Shown here: positions 1-13,600 of the stretch, piece by piece
How the letters are laid out: the number at the start of each line of letters is the position of its first letter
How positions within the stretch are numbered: the stretch's first letter is position 1
Assembly: GCA_030685235.1 (NCBI GenBank)
Contig: MU839172.1
Location: 1-64,000, forward strand
DNA: 64,000 nucleotides
Direction: 5' to 3'
Source: Copromyces sp. CBS 386.78
Lineage: Eukaryota > Ascomycota > Sordariomycetes > Sordariales > Sordariaceae
Notes under the pieces: model-generated
Told to the model about the DNA's origin: nothing
Database searches by the model: none
The model's input: the letters and a program-made list of their open reading frames with translations, nothing else
Program-made: the position numbers and the translations under genes

Positions 1-129
1 ATCACGATCTGGATGCGAGCGATTTGATTGGCTCAAAAAATTTTGGAGTGCATTAGTGTGCCTTGGCGCGCGGGAAGGGTGGGGCTACGGTGCAGAAAGA
101 CATTCATTACGGTGCGAAAAGACATTCTC
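1..129. mobile_element. Right end of a hAT-like MITE, cut by the window edge
   Basis: The first 129 bases are clearly richer in G+C than the following DNA. They end in two copies of a ~20-bp motif (around 90-110 and 110-129) that, read on the minus strand, start GAGAATGTCTTTTCGCACCG and are related to the terminal repeats of the three complete small elements at 13998, 16521 and 24946. The base right after the end (130 on) starts taataatt, and the second LINE copy has the uninterrupted form of this site at about 5707-5720. That supports an insertion boundary at 129/130. The left end and its target duplication lie outside the window, so the call rests on one end. Confidence 0.6.
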
Positions 130-130
130 T

Positions 131-2630
131 AATAATTTAATTACCGAAGAGGATATTTAAAAAATCCTTTCGAAAATAATATTTAATAAAGTATTAAATA
201 TCGATTAATTTTTAAATAAATTTCTAAAAATATACGGGGAATTATTTAAATAAGCGATAATAGTTTTTACTGTAGTAAGCCTCCGGTTTGGATATTTCCC
301 TTAATAGTTTAAAAATGCGAAAGTAATTATTTTTAAAAAATTTGGAAAAAGCGTTGAATAATAAAAATTAGCCGGGGTATAGTAGCTTATATTATTTTTA
401 AATAATATTAGAAAAGTCTTCGAAACCTTCGTAGTAAAGAGGTTAATATAAGTAGTAGAAGAGTATAATCTCTTCCCGGAATGTTAAATAGGTAATTAAG
501 TAGGCCGTTTAATTAAATTTACTATCCGAATAATTACCGACGTAATTTATATAATATAGAAATTTAAAGCTATAATATTTTTTATATTCTTCGATTTAAA
601 GGGTATATTTAATAGAATTAATTATAAATAACTTTTGTATACGCTATAGGAAATATAATGCCCGAAATAAATCTTCCAATAAATTAATAATTTCGTTATT
701 AGAAAAAAAGATTTTCTTTTTTTCGACGACGAAATTTCTTAACCTTATAATATTATAGTAGGCGTATTATAAGGTTCTCCCCTCTTATTAATCCTTTTTA
801 TTCTCTTTATTACCCTATTATATTATAAGTTGGCTATTATTTAAAATACGATTATTATTAGCTTTATTAACGATATTAATATTATTATAATAATTAAGAT
901 TATTGAAGAAAATTGTTGGACATTTTAAATAATATAAGATATTTGTTTAGGTTGGGTAATTAAGAGAAAAATAGAATTCGAAGTAAATAAAATAGAATTT
1001 ATATATTTTATATAAACGAAGGAATTAAGAATAGAAATTTTCTAAATTAAGGGAATTATATTTAAATTAATGGAATTAATTAAATTCCTTAGGGTTTAGC
1101 TAAATTAGAAATTTAATTATTAAATATATATAGAAATAATAATAAAAAAAAATTATATAAACGAATATATTAATATAATTAGCGGCGAAGATTTAGGGTT
1201 ATTCTTTTATATAAGTAAAGGAAATTTATATTAAATATATTCGGAATGTAATTATATATAGAGTATTAGCTTTTTATTAGCCGATTAAAATTTATAATAA
1301 ATTACGAAGGATAGTAATTAAATTAATTAAATATTAAATTAAATATTTGAAAATTATTATTAGGGCGTATAAAATTACGTTAGTAAAGAATTTAAAGACG
1401 GAAATTTTTTATCCGCCGTTCGACTTCTATTTTAATAAATAGGTTAGGGCTTTCGAAAAAAGGTTTATTTATACAAATTAAATAGGGTTCGTCCGAAGGA
1501 TTATAATTTAAGTAATTAATTATATTTAAATAAGGGAAAAAAAGGTTAATTACCCGCTAATAGATTAGAAAGCGGTACCGCTAAAATTAGGTAAATTAAA
1601 GAATAGGTATTAATAGAGAAATTTCTAACGATTATAATAGGTCCGTCCTTAGTAATAGGGGCGTTACCGCCCCCATTATAAATATTAAAATTAATTATTA
1701 TAAATTATAAGGGGTAATTAGAAGAAGTAACAATAAGAGAATAGGTATTGTACTATAATTATTAATTAGTAGCGGTAGTAATTAAATTAGGCCGACGGTA
1801 CGAATTTACTATTACCGATTTTAATCCAAGGTTTAATAATAATATTATAAAACGGTATATAGTCGATATAAAATGAAAAAAGAAGAAAGTTTAATAATCG
1901 GAAGACGACGACGAATAATATTTATTATTTAAAGTAAAAAATTCCCTTTTTACCTAAGTAAAGACGGAAATTATAGGCTTTTAGTCTTTCCTCTTCTAAA
2001 AGAAGGTTCCGGATATTATAATATTAATCTATTTTTATAATATAAATAAAGAAATTTTTACATATATTATCTTAAATTATTTATAAATAGCCGACTATTA
2101 AATAATAATAACCAATTAATTATAAATGAAAAAAGAATTCTAAATTTATTTAGACAATAAAACCCGAATTAAGAAAATCCTTTCGTAAATATTATAATTT
2201 AATAAACTAAATAAATACCGTTTAATAATCGAATTAAAAGGAAAGTAATATAATAAATTTATATAGTATTTATAAATACGTTCAATTATAATATTAGAAT
2301 AAGCGAGTATAAAAGAAATAAGAAGAGGAGGAATTGGATTACGTTAATTATAATAGTTATTTAGCTACGAAGGTAGTATTAAAATAATTAATTAACGTTT
2401 TTCGCAGGCGAGGAATTTATAGAATATATTAAATATTAATTCTTAGTTTTTAATAATTTTATAATGTTATTAAATTTAATTTTCGTTAGCCAAAGGGGGA
2501 TTAATAGGGCTATTAATTACTATTAGGAAATTAATATTAGTATTTCCTCTATTAGAATCAAAAACGGGAGTAGAAGGACAATCGGCTAAGAATATTTTAT
2601 AATATCCTTTATACTAGTAATTTTCGATAA
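131..2630 (+). mobile_element. Tad1-like LINE, copy A (3' part of ORF2 and 3' end), RIP-degraded
   Basis: This segment aligns base for base with 5711-8205 (offset 5580), differing mostly by transitions. Read through RIP stops it gives a non-LTR reverse transcriptase: a G-V-L-Q-G-S-P type turn from about 771 (CAA now TAA), the catalytic F-x-D-D region at about 860-880, and then a C-L-x-W ... F-x-x-x-K-x-E-x-I-x-F stretch at about 940-1010, typical of Tad1/LINE RTs. In the catalytic region the first Asp reads Asn (gac to aac) while the second is kept. Endonuclease and ORF1 would lie left of the window, beyond the MITE at 1-129. No open frame survives. Confidence 0.8.
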
Positions 2631-2789
2631 TTTTCCTATTAAAAGATTCAAAACGACGCCGAAACCGGAAACGCCGATTTCTAGTCAGGAAGTGCTCCAA
2701 AACGAAAACCGACAACAGCAATCGACTTAGGAGGGTTATTTACCCCCTCCGTAATATCCTGCGACGACTATAGCGATAGCGTTGAGCTG

Positions 2790-4150
2790 TTGCTACTAAT
2801 AATAATTAATAAAGGTACGAATAAGTTCGAAAATAGCGTTTACAACCCTTTCGGAAGTATTTTAAAATATAACGACCCTAACGCCGTACTTACTATAAAA
2901 ATTTCGGAAAAAACGGAAGAAGATAATAAAATTATAAAGAGATTTATTACTATAGCGAATAAAATTATAGATTATACTATTATAATGATTAATAATTATT
3001 ATTAGGTTTGAAAATTCCTTTTCGAATTCGTAAAAACTTTTATAAAGAAAAGTAGGTTTAAAATATTTAAAGCAAATAAAGCCGCCGAAATCTAATTTAT
3101 TATTAAAAAGGATATCGATAATTTAAAGAAATTTATTTCGAAGGAAATAAAAAAAGACGCCTAAAAAGCGCTAAAGAAATATGTTAATATTGTCCGGAAA
3201 TTGTTAAATAGGGTTAACGCTACCTTCTATTATTTATTTATTATTACTATTAAAAAGTTTATCCTTTCTAATTACAAATATTAATTTACTATTAAAAGAG
3301 TTTAAATTACTACCGAATTTATTATACGTTCGAATAATAATATAAAGTAAGCTATTGAAAGCGCTTTAAAAGAGAGTTTATATAAAGTAGTCCGCGCGGT
3401 TATTAAGATAATAACGAATAGAAATTATATAATTATCTTTAATAAATTAATTAAGGATTAGTATTAGAAATATTAAATTTAAGTTAAAAAGGTTTTTAGA
3501 AAAGAGGCCGTTATATTTTTAAATATTATAATTGTTTTAATTAAAGGAGTTTTATAAATTAGTATCGATATAAAATAATTCGAATCGGTTATATAAGAAA
3601 TAAAGAAGAGGAATAAAGAGGCGGAGATTATTCGGGCTAAATTTTAGAAGAAATACGAAGGGGAAGAAAGAAGAATATTCTTAATAGAAATTACAACTAC
3701 AAAAACTATAATCTTCTTCTAAAAGAATTTTTTCCTTTAGGACGGCGGCGTATATATATACGAATTATTCTAAATTATAACTTCCGCCCAATAGTACTTT
3801 AAATATTAATATTTCGGATATATAGTAAAATTCTATTATTAGGAAGATACTTATAGCCGTTACGGTAAAATTAAGTACGAAAGGCCGTATATAGGAAAAA
3901 AGAATTACCTTTCGAATAAAGATAATTCCTTAATTTTTTATAAACTATATAGGAAATCGGGGTATTTCGCCTTCGATAAAAAGAAATATTTATTTATAAG
4001 AATAGTTTATACGAAAATATTTATTAATTATATTAAAAGGCTTTACGGCTTTATTATTTATAAAGGATTAATTAAATTAATATTAGAATTAATAATAGAA
4101 CCGGAAGAGGATATTATAATCCCCGACGCCCCTTCTAATTCCTATTTAAT
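2790..4150 (+). pseudogene. LINE ORF1 (Gag-like RNA-binding protein), degraded
   Basis: A 71-codon open piece starts at 2790, and the same frame continues with scattered stops, each explained by CAA/CAG/TGG mutating to a stop. The remnant protein is rich in Lys, Ile and Asn because of RIP. Near its C-terminus, 3792-3839 reads as a zinc knuckle with spacing C-x2-C-x4-H-x4-C once RIP changes are allowed for, and a second Cys/Tyr-rich turn follows near 3850-3880. Zinc knuckles at the end of ORF1 are usual in Tad1-type LINEs, whose ORF1 product binds the element RNA. The ends given are approximate. Confidence 0.55.
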
Positions 4151-4249
4151 TACGATTTTAGAGAAATTATTTATAGGAAGAGGAAAAAAAAGTTGTTTTA
4201 AAAAGATTAGAGGCGGTTTTCGGCCGAAACTTATAAGTATAAACTTAAT

Positions 4250-7200
4250 AAATATTTATACCCGCTTTTAAAATATAGGCGATTATACCCGTATTAATTC
4301 TATTGCTATTACGTTTTTAATTACTATTATTACTTTTAAAAAAACGATACCCCTTTAGCCTACTATTAAATTAAAAGGAAGCCTTTTATAAGGTAATTAA
4401 TAATTTAATTGAAAATATTCTATTAAAATATAGGAAAATTATATAAGAGAAGGAAAATGCTATTTAAATAAGAAGAAACTTATAATATTATAGTAATTTA
4501 AGAGCCGGGTAAGAATTTAAATAAGGATATTTACCGGCCGAAGAATAATAAATATTATAGTATTAATTATTTAGAGAAGGGTAGAGCGGTAATTTATATA
4601 AATAAAAGGTAGAATTTAAAGGATTTAAATTTCTAAATTAGGAAGGATTAAACTGCGGCGATACTAAAAAATTTATAAAAACTAATAACCGTCTACTCTA
4701 TTTATTCTCCTATTTTCTTTTAAAGTACGTTAAAATATTAATAGGGGTTTCCCCTTTTCGAATTCTTCGAAGAGAAACCCTTAGTTGGCTAATATATAGC
4801 TATAGGGGATTATAATTTCTATTACCCTAATTGGGATTTAGAGAATAAAATTAATTTAGGCATTATAAAATTATTTATATAAGTACGGCGATAGAAATTT
4901 AATTTCATTACCCCCTATAGAAAATTAACGAAGTTTGGAAACGTAATTAGAGGAGAGAAAAATAGAATAATCGATTATATATAAATTTTATAGGGTATTG
5001 AGGCTAAATATTAAGGAATATAATGGTGTGGGTAAATAGGTTCGGACTATTATCTTTAAGAAATTTAAATTTAAATAGGAAAAAAAAATAGGAAAGTGGA
5101 AATAGAAGAAAAATTTAATTGGAATTTAATAAATATAGAAAAGGTATAAAAAGCGGCGGAAAAACGAATATTAATTTTAGAGGGGATTAAAATAGTAGAG
5201 GAATTCGAATTAGGATTTAAGAAGTTCAACGGTAAATTCGTTAGTATTATAGAGGATTTCGTCCTATATTGAAAGAAAGGTCGGGGAAGATAAGCGGATT
5301 AATAAAATTTAAAATATAAAACGGTAACGAAGGAAATATAATAGAAATAGTAGATTTAATTTAAGAATTAAATGCCTTTAAATTAAAAAGAATTTGTAAA
5401 AACGGCGATAAAAAAGAAGAAATTTATTATAAAAATTTAAAGAGCGAAATAGTACGACTATATTATAAATACGTTAAAAGATTCAAATAAATTTTAATTA
5501 TTAGAGAGGTAGGTTAGAATACGAAGCTATTATTTAATAAATCTATTAAAATTATTACCCTTTAAATAAAATGAATAGGCGAATAAAGTTAAAAATTATA
5601 GTAGTAAGGTAAATATTTTTGCCAACCGTTTTTTCCCGAAGGTAAAAGTCCCGACGGGCTATCTATTAAATTGGATTTAATTATTAAATAATAATATTCC
5701 GGTACTTATTAATAATTTAATTACCGAAGAGGATATTTATGAAGTTTTTTTAAGGATAGTGCCTAATAAGGTATTAAGTATTGATTAATTTTTAAATACA
5801 TTTTTAAAAATATACGGAGAATTATTTAAATAGGTAATAATAATTTTTACTATAATAAATTTCCAATTTAAATATTTCTTTTAATAATTTAAAAATACAA
5901 AAGTAATTATTTTTAAAAAATTTAGAAAAAGTATTAAATAATAAAAATTAGCCGGGGTATAATAATTTATATTATTTTTAAATAATATTAAAAAAAAATT
6001 CGAAGCCTTTATAGTAAAAAGTTTAATATAAGTAGCGGAAGAATATAATTTCCTCTTAGAAAGCTAAATAGGTAACTAAGTAAGTTATTTAACCGAATTT
6101 GCCGTCCGAATAATTATTAATGCAGTTTATATAGTATAGAAATTTAATGCCGTAATATTTTTTATATTCTTCGATTTAAAGAGCGTATTTAATAGAATTA
6201 ATTATAGGTAGTTTTTATATATATTATAGGAAATATAATTCCCGAAATGGATTTTCTAATAGGTTAATAATTTCGTTATTAGAAGAAAAGGTTTTCTTTT
6301 CTTCGACGACGAAACTTCTTAATTTTATAATATTATAGTAAGCGTACTATAAAGTTCCCCCTTTTTATTAATCCTTTTTATTCTCTTTATTACCCTATTA
6401 TATTATAAATTAATTATTATTTAAAATATAATTATTATCGGCTTTACCGATAATATTAATATTATTATAATAATTAAGATTACCGAGGAAAATTATTGGA
6501 CGTTTTAAATAATATAGGATATTTATTCGGGTTAGGTAATTAAAAAAAGGATAGAATTCGAAGTAAATAAAACGGAATTTATATATTTTATATAAACGAA
6601 GGAATTAAGAACGGAAATTTTCCGAATTAGGGGAATTGTATTTAAATTAATAGAATTGATTAAATTCCTTAAGGTTTAATTAAATTAGAAATTTAATTAT
6701 TAAATATATACGGAAGTAGTAAAAAAGAAAATAGCTATATAAACGAATATACTAATATAATTAACAGCGAAAATTTAGGGTTACTTTTTTATATAAACGA
6801 AGGAAATTTATATTAAATATATTTAGAATATGATTATATATAGAGTATTAGTTTTCTATTAGCCGATTAAAATTTACGGTAAATTACGAAGGATAACAAT
6901 TAGGCTAGCCAAATATTAAATTAAATATTTGAAAATTATTATTAAAGTATATAAAATTACGCTAATGAAAAATTTAAAGACGGAAACCTTTTATTTACCG
7001 TTCGACTTCTATTTTAATAAATAGGTTAGGGTTTTCGAAGAAAGGTTTACCTATACGAATTAAATAGGATTTATTGAAAGGATTATAACTTGGGTAGCTA
7101 ACTATATTTAAATAAAGAGAGTAAAAAGTTAATTATTTACTAATAGATTAGAAAGCGGTACCGCTAAAATTAAATAGGTTAAAGATTAGGTACCGACGGA

Positions 7201-8100
7201 AAAACTTTTAACGATCGTAATAGGTCCGCCCTTAATAATAGGGGTGCCGCCGCCCTTATTATAAATATTAAAATTAACCGCTATAAATTATAAAAGGTAG
7301 TTAGAAGAGGTAACGATAAGAGAATAAATATTATACTATAATTATTAATTAGTAATAATAATAATTAAATTAGGCCGACGGTATAAATTTACTATTATTA
7401 ATTTTAATTCGAGGTTTAATAGTAATATTATAAAATAATATATAGTCGGTACGAAACGAAAAAAGAAGAAAGTTTAATAATTAAAAGACGACGACGAATA
7501 ATATTTATTATTTAAAACGAAGAATTCCCTTCTTACTTAAATAAGGATAGAAATTATAAATTTTTAATCCTTCTTCTTCTAGAGGAAGGTTCCGGATATT
7601 ATAATATTAATTTATTCTTATAATAAAAGTAAAGAAATTTTTATATATATTATCCTAAATTATTTATAGATAGCCGATTATTAAATAATGGTAACCGATT
7701 AGCTATAGACGAAAGAAGAATTCTAAATTTATTTAGACGACGGAACCTAAATTAAAAGAATTTTTTTATAGGTATTATAGTTTAGTAAATTAAATAAATA
7801 TTATTTAGTAATTGAATTAGAAGGAGAATAGTACGATAAATTCGTATAGTATTTATAAATATATTTAATTATGATATTAGAATAAGAGAATATAAGAGAA
7901 ATAGGAGGAAGAGGAATTAAATTATATTAATTATAATAGTTATTTAATTACGAAGGCGGTATTAAAATAATTAATTAATATTCTTCGTAAGCGAAGAGTT
8001 TGCGGAGTATATTAAATATTAATTCTTAATTCTTAATAATTTTATAGCGCTATTAAATTTAATTTTTATTAATTAGAGGGGGATCGATAGGGTTATTAAT
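4250..8100 (+). pseudogene. LINE ORF2 (APE endonuclease and reverse transcriptase), degraded
   Basis: The endonuclease signature around 4805-4843 is followed ~1.5 kb later by RT motifs in the normal LINE order. The Q-G-S-P turn near 6350 has its Gln codon changed to a stop, and the catalytic region at 6440-6460 reads F-T-D-N (Ala and one Asp lost). Downstream, 6520-6600 keeps the C-L-x-W and E-F-x-Y-F pattern that follows the RT core in Tad1. In the intact family this protein nicks DNA and primes reverse transcription on the target. Here it cannot be active. A C-terminal RNase H domain was not recognised. Confidence 0.65.
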
Positions 8101-8206
8101 TATTATTAGGGAATTAATATTAGTACTTCCTTTATTAAAATTGAAAATAGGAGCGGTAGGACAATTGGCCAAGAATATTTTATAATATCCCTTATATTAA
8201 TAATCT

Positions 8207-10668
8207 TCGACCTTTATATTCCGGTAGTAAGGAAGGATATTAGGGTTATATAGGAGATTGTCCGTAGTTAAACGTTTATATATATTCTTAAAAAAATTAA
8301 TATAAGCGTTGCGGAAATAACGAATTAGGGGATTAATATTATTTTAAGAGCGGGATAAAGTAATAATTATAATTTAAATAGCGTTATATTTATTATAATA
8401 ATCTAATAGAGTATTTAATATATATTTCGTATTAGTAATAGGATAAATAGTATTCTATTTACCGGCGTTTCGAGGAATATTAGAGAAGAAAACGAAAAGA
8501 AAACCGTAGGAGGAAATTTACTTTTAATATTAATATAGTAAATATATTCCGCGAAGAATATATAGAATATAGTTATATTAAAGGACGGAATATTATAAAT
8601 ATAGTTAATAAACTTTAAGCTATAATAGAAGTAGGGAATATAGCGGATAATATTAATTAATATAATTAATAAAGAGAAGGGAAAGTAAATATAAAAATAA
8701 AAAGGATTTATTAATTAAAAGGAAAGTTAAAAGTGGGGTTGGAAATTAATATTTAGATAAAGGTTTAGAATTCAGGCGCCGGGGAAGAAGGGAATATAAG
8801 AGAATAAGAAAATTCAAGGGACGGGGAATTTATTATACGGACGAAGTTAATACTACGCTTAGTAGTATTATAATTAATATAAATTATAAAGTTTAAAGGA
8901 TTAAATATATAGCTGGGAAGACGGTCGGGAATATAATTAATAGAAGAGGACGCTATTTTAAAAATTAATTAAATAAGGAAGAAAAGAAAGTTCGAAAAAT
9001 AATAGGGGAGAGAAATTTTTATATAGAAGGAAAGAAGGGGCCTTTACGCTTATATAAACCTTAATAGAATTATAGGAGTTTAAAAAATAATAATAAGGCG
9101 GGAATAAGGGCAAATAATAGGGAAGGGACGATTGCTATAAGTAATTTAAGAGGAAGGAGCGGCGTACGAGAACGGTATTTCGATTATTCTAATATTAAAT
9201 TGAAGGTAGTAAAGGGGAAGTAATTTATTTATTAAGGCGGTGGGTAAGTACCGCTATAAATAGAATTAAAATGGAGTAGGCGCGATTTATTCGCGACTGA
9301 AAGGAGTTAACGGTTTTTATTCGACGGCGCTTATTACCACACAATTTCCTCTAAAGAACCAAGAGAAGTACCCTATACCAATAAAGCGCTATAGATAAGT
9401 AGTATAGGGAATAAGACTATTATTATTATTATAGTAATTTTCGATTTTTATATTCCAGTAGCGAGGAAGGACGTTAAGGTTGTACGGGAAATTATTTATA
9501 ATTAAGCGTTTACGTATATCCTTAAAGAAATCGATATAAATATTATAGAAACGATAAGTTAAAGGATTAATATTATTCTAGGAATAGGATAAAATAATAA
9601 TTATAATTTAAACGGCATTATATTTATTATAATAATTTAATAGAATATTTAATATATATTTTATATTAGTAATAGGATAAATAGCGTTCTATTTACTAGT
9701 ATTTTAAAGAATATTAGTGAAGAAAATAAAAAGAAAATTACGGGAGGAAATTTATTCTTAATATTAATATAATAAATATATTTTACGAAGAGCGTACGGA
9801 ACGTAATTATATTAAGGGACGGGGTATTATAAATATAGTTAATAAATTTTAAATTATAATAGAAATAAAGAATATAATAAATAGCATTAGTTAATATAAT
9901 TAATAAGGAGAAGGGGAAGTAAATATAAAGATAAGAAGGATTTACTAATTAGGAAGAAAATTGAAGGCGGGGTTAAAGGTTAATACCCGGATAAAGGCTT
10001 AAAATTTAAGCGCTAGGGAAAAAAGGGGCGTAAGGGAGTAAAAGAATTTAGGAGATAGGGAATCTATTATACGGACGAAATCGATATTATATTTAATAAT
10101 ATTATAATTAATATAAATTATAAAGCTTAAAAGGTTAAATATATAGCCGGGAAGACGGTCGGGAATATAGTTAATAAAAGAGGATGCTATTTTAAAAATT
10201 AATTAAATAAGGAAGAAAGGAAAGTTTAAAAAATAGCGGCGGGGAGGAATTCTTATATAAAAGAAAAGAAGGGGCTTTTACGTTTATATAAATTTTAGTA
10301 GAATTATAGGAATTTAGGGAATAATAATAAGGTAGGAATAAAAGTAAATAATAAGGAAGGGACGATTACTATAGGTAGCTTAGGAGGAAGGAGCGGTATA
10401 CGAGAACGGTATTTTAATTATTCTAGTATTGGATTAAAGACGGTAGAGGGCAAGTAACTTATTTACTAAAGCGGTAGGTAAATACCGCTATAAATAGAAT
10501 TGAAATAGAGTAGGCGCGATTTATTCGTAACTAAAAGGAATTAGTAGTTTTTATTCGACGGCGCTTATCGCCGTACAGTTTCCTCTAGAGAATTAGGAAA
10601 AGTACCCTATGCCAATAAGGCGCTATAGATAAATAGTATAGGGAATAAGACTATTATTATTATTATAA
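8207..10668. repeat. Direct tandem duplication of a 1.23-kb unit, RIP-degraded
   Basis: Two units, 8207-9440 and 9441-10668, align at an offset of 1234 with mostly transition differences. Both begin tcga followed by a t-rich stretch and tattcc, and both end in runs of attattattat. The first unit starts exactly where the LINE copy B ends. The last third of each unit is less AT-rich and carries recognisable shared blocks such as gcgctatagataa. No coding family could be recognised on either strand. It may be part of a larger element, a LINE-derived 3' tail or an old tandem duplication that was a RIP target because it was repeated. Confidence 0.7.
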
Positions 10669-13600
10669 ATAATTAACTTTATCCTTTACTTTAAGTTTGT
10701 CCTCGAAAATAATAATGCTATTAGTATAAATATAACGACCGTTTTGAAATTTAGTCTATTTACCGAATTTTTTCTTAATATGCCAATAGCGATTACCTAA
10801 ATTAACGGTATTGGATTTATTAAAATTATTGCTAATCCTCCGAAATAGAAATTTAGGATGATTTTTTTCGGTAAGCCTATTATTATTCGAAAAAAAGTCT
10901 TTTTTATATATTTTTTTATTCTCGCCCTAAAATTTAATATAAATAGTAAATATAGTATTTAATTCGGTTACGTTTTTAAGGTCGTTATTGAGAATAAAGT
11001 AAATTAAGCGAGGACTTTTAATAAGATCGACGAACTTACTCCGAATTAAATTAGCTTTTTCTTTAATATTATTAATATATTATCTAAAAATATATTTAGG
11101 GGTAGGTTTAGTACAATAAGACTTTAATTTAGGGTGTAAACTATTTTAAAAACGAATATACAATTAAAAATTAATTGAATTACCTTATAATTATATATAT
11201 TTAAATAATTCCGTAGAGAAATTATATAATATTAAATCGCTTTTTTTATTAAATTTAATAGTAAAACGGTAGGTATTGAACTACTTCTATATGTAATTAG
11301 GTTTAATCCCGAAAATATAGTAAAAGGTTTCGACAATTTTATTTAAATTATTATTAAGTTTAATATATTTATTTTAAGAAAGTATATTAATTTATTAAGA
11401 AAGGGTAATATTACGTAATAAATATTAAAATTTATTAGTAATTACTTCGTATTATTCAGTATAAATTAAAGTTAAATCTTCGAGCGAATTAGTAAATAGG
11501 TAATAATCGGTAAAAACGTTAATTTTACTATTTATATAAATTCTATAGCGTTTCTTATTTTTAAGAGCGTTAAAATAAAATATTCTAACGTTAAAAAGCT
11601 TTTATTAAATTTATTTATTATTAATAGTATTAATAGGAGTAGTCGATCTTCCGTTTTCGCGCTCTTTAAATTCGGTAATACGAATATAAATCTCTTCGAA
11701 TATATTATTAAGGAGAAAGGCGTTTTTTAATATAATATTAATATTATTAGCCTTTTTTAATGGATAGGAGGAGTCGGAAGAATTATTAGCAAAGTATATT
11801 AAAGTACGTTATTTATTACTAGAAGGAATATTTTAACGGTTATTAGGACGTAATAGAGGGAAACTCTATTAAGCGGGTATAAATTGATTATTAATAAGTT
11901 AAATTAATAGAATATAAGTTAAGGAAATTTGTATAAAAGTAAGTTAAATAGGAATTTTAGACGTTTAAGTTAGCATTCGTTAAATTAGTTAAACTTAATT
12001 AATTTATTTAATAAGGCGGGTACGTTATTTAACCTAACGATTACGTTTTTTTAGCTTCGTTATTATTAACGGGCTATTAATCTTATTTAGTAATTTCCTC
12101 GGGAATTATATTATTATTAATAATATTTTTAAAGATTAAGTTATAATATTTTATAACCGGTAGAAAATTATTAATACGTATATAGATAGGTAAATAATTA
12201 GGATTAATAATTAGTAATTAATAATTAATATAATCGATCCGAAGATTTTTTATATAATTCGTAAGGTTAATAACGTCCTAGGGGTCTTTAACGCTAATTA
12301 TAGTAAAATTAGCAATAAGACCGGAAATATTAGAGCGTTAAAACCGATTTATTATTATATAATCGGGAAATTAACCGGAATACCGCTATATAACTATAGG
12401 AATTATAAGGCTAAACCTTAATTTTATATTATTTTTAATAAGGTATAAAATATTTTAAATAGGATTAACGAAATAAATAGGAAATTTATCGGCTATAATA
12501 GGTTCCGGTAGTTAATTTATATAGTTTTATTATTATTTTTACACGAATCGAATTAGCGCTTCTATTTATAGTATATTTACGAAAACTTTTGTAATGGGAT
12601 TAATAATAAGTTTTTCAGTAAGGGCGGCGGCGGTATTTACTATTGAATTTATTTAGGAAATAATAGATTCAGTAGGCGAAAGTAGGCGAATATAAATTTT
12701 AATCGATTAAATAAACAATATATTAATTATAATAACGGAAATTTTAGTAAGAGCCGGCGGGAATAGTAGCGTATTAATTATTTTAATTATATTAGAAAAA
12801 TTAAGATTATTAGGATTTTAGGAATTAGCGATAGAAGAAGCGTTAATATTTTTAGGAATTAGTATACGAACGGTAATATTAATAATATTTACACCCGTAT
12901 TATAAGGAATAGGCGGGGGAAATAACGGTTAAACCTAATTTATTTTTATTTTTCTAATTTCTTTTATTTTCTTATATTCCTTCTTTAAATTTATATAAAA
13001 AGTTTACTAATACTTCTTCTTTAACTATATAAATTATTTATTTATTTTTCCGAAAGGCTAAATTTAATAAATTGGAATTAAATAATTATTAATTAAATTA
13101 TAGTATTTATATAGGACGAATATTACTTCTTTATTAGTTGTATTATAATTGACGACTTAATTTTTATTATAATTATTAATAATAATATTTTTAGGTTAGT
13201 TTTTATTAATTTTAATATAGCCGTCTTCTTTAAAATAAAGTTACGCGGTTTTAATAATAAGATTATTAGTTATTATAGTAAAATATTCTTTATAGTAAAT
13301 TTAAAGTTATTTAATACCGAATTAGTAAATTTATTATATTTTATAAGTGATTTAATCGTTTCAAAATTTAAAGGCTAATTTAAATTCACTATTATTTTCA
13401 GCTATTTTAAAGGCTAACCGTTAGATTTAGATAAATAAAGTGCGTAAAGAAAGGGGTAAAGGTATTATTTGAGAGGGTTTTGCATTAAAGAAGTTAATTC
13501 AAATAAGTTGAATAAATAGTAATAAATTTAATAAATTATTATTAAAACTATTATAAGGAATATAATTTCCCCTTTTATAAAAAGAAGAGAAGGGAATAAT

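Larger units (their letters stand above)
2640..8206 (+). mobile_element. Tad1-like LINE, copy B, near full length, RIP-degraded
   Basis: A second LINE lies head to tail behind copy A. Reading in order: an ORF1-like stretch from ~2790, a CCHC zinc knuckle at 3792-3839 (Cys and His codons turned to Tyr codons by C-to-T/G-to-A changes), an APE-type endonuclease motif G-D-[YF]-N-x-[YH]-[YH]-P-x-W-D at ~4805-4843, and reverse transcriptase motifs at ~6340-6600. The RT dyad shows the second Asp changed to Asn (6440-6460). The 3' end is placed where similarity with copy A stops, near 8206. The 5' boundary near 2640 is inferred from the end of copy A. Frequent stops in all frames make it a dead copy. 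Confidence 0.78.
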
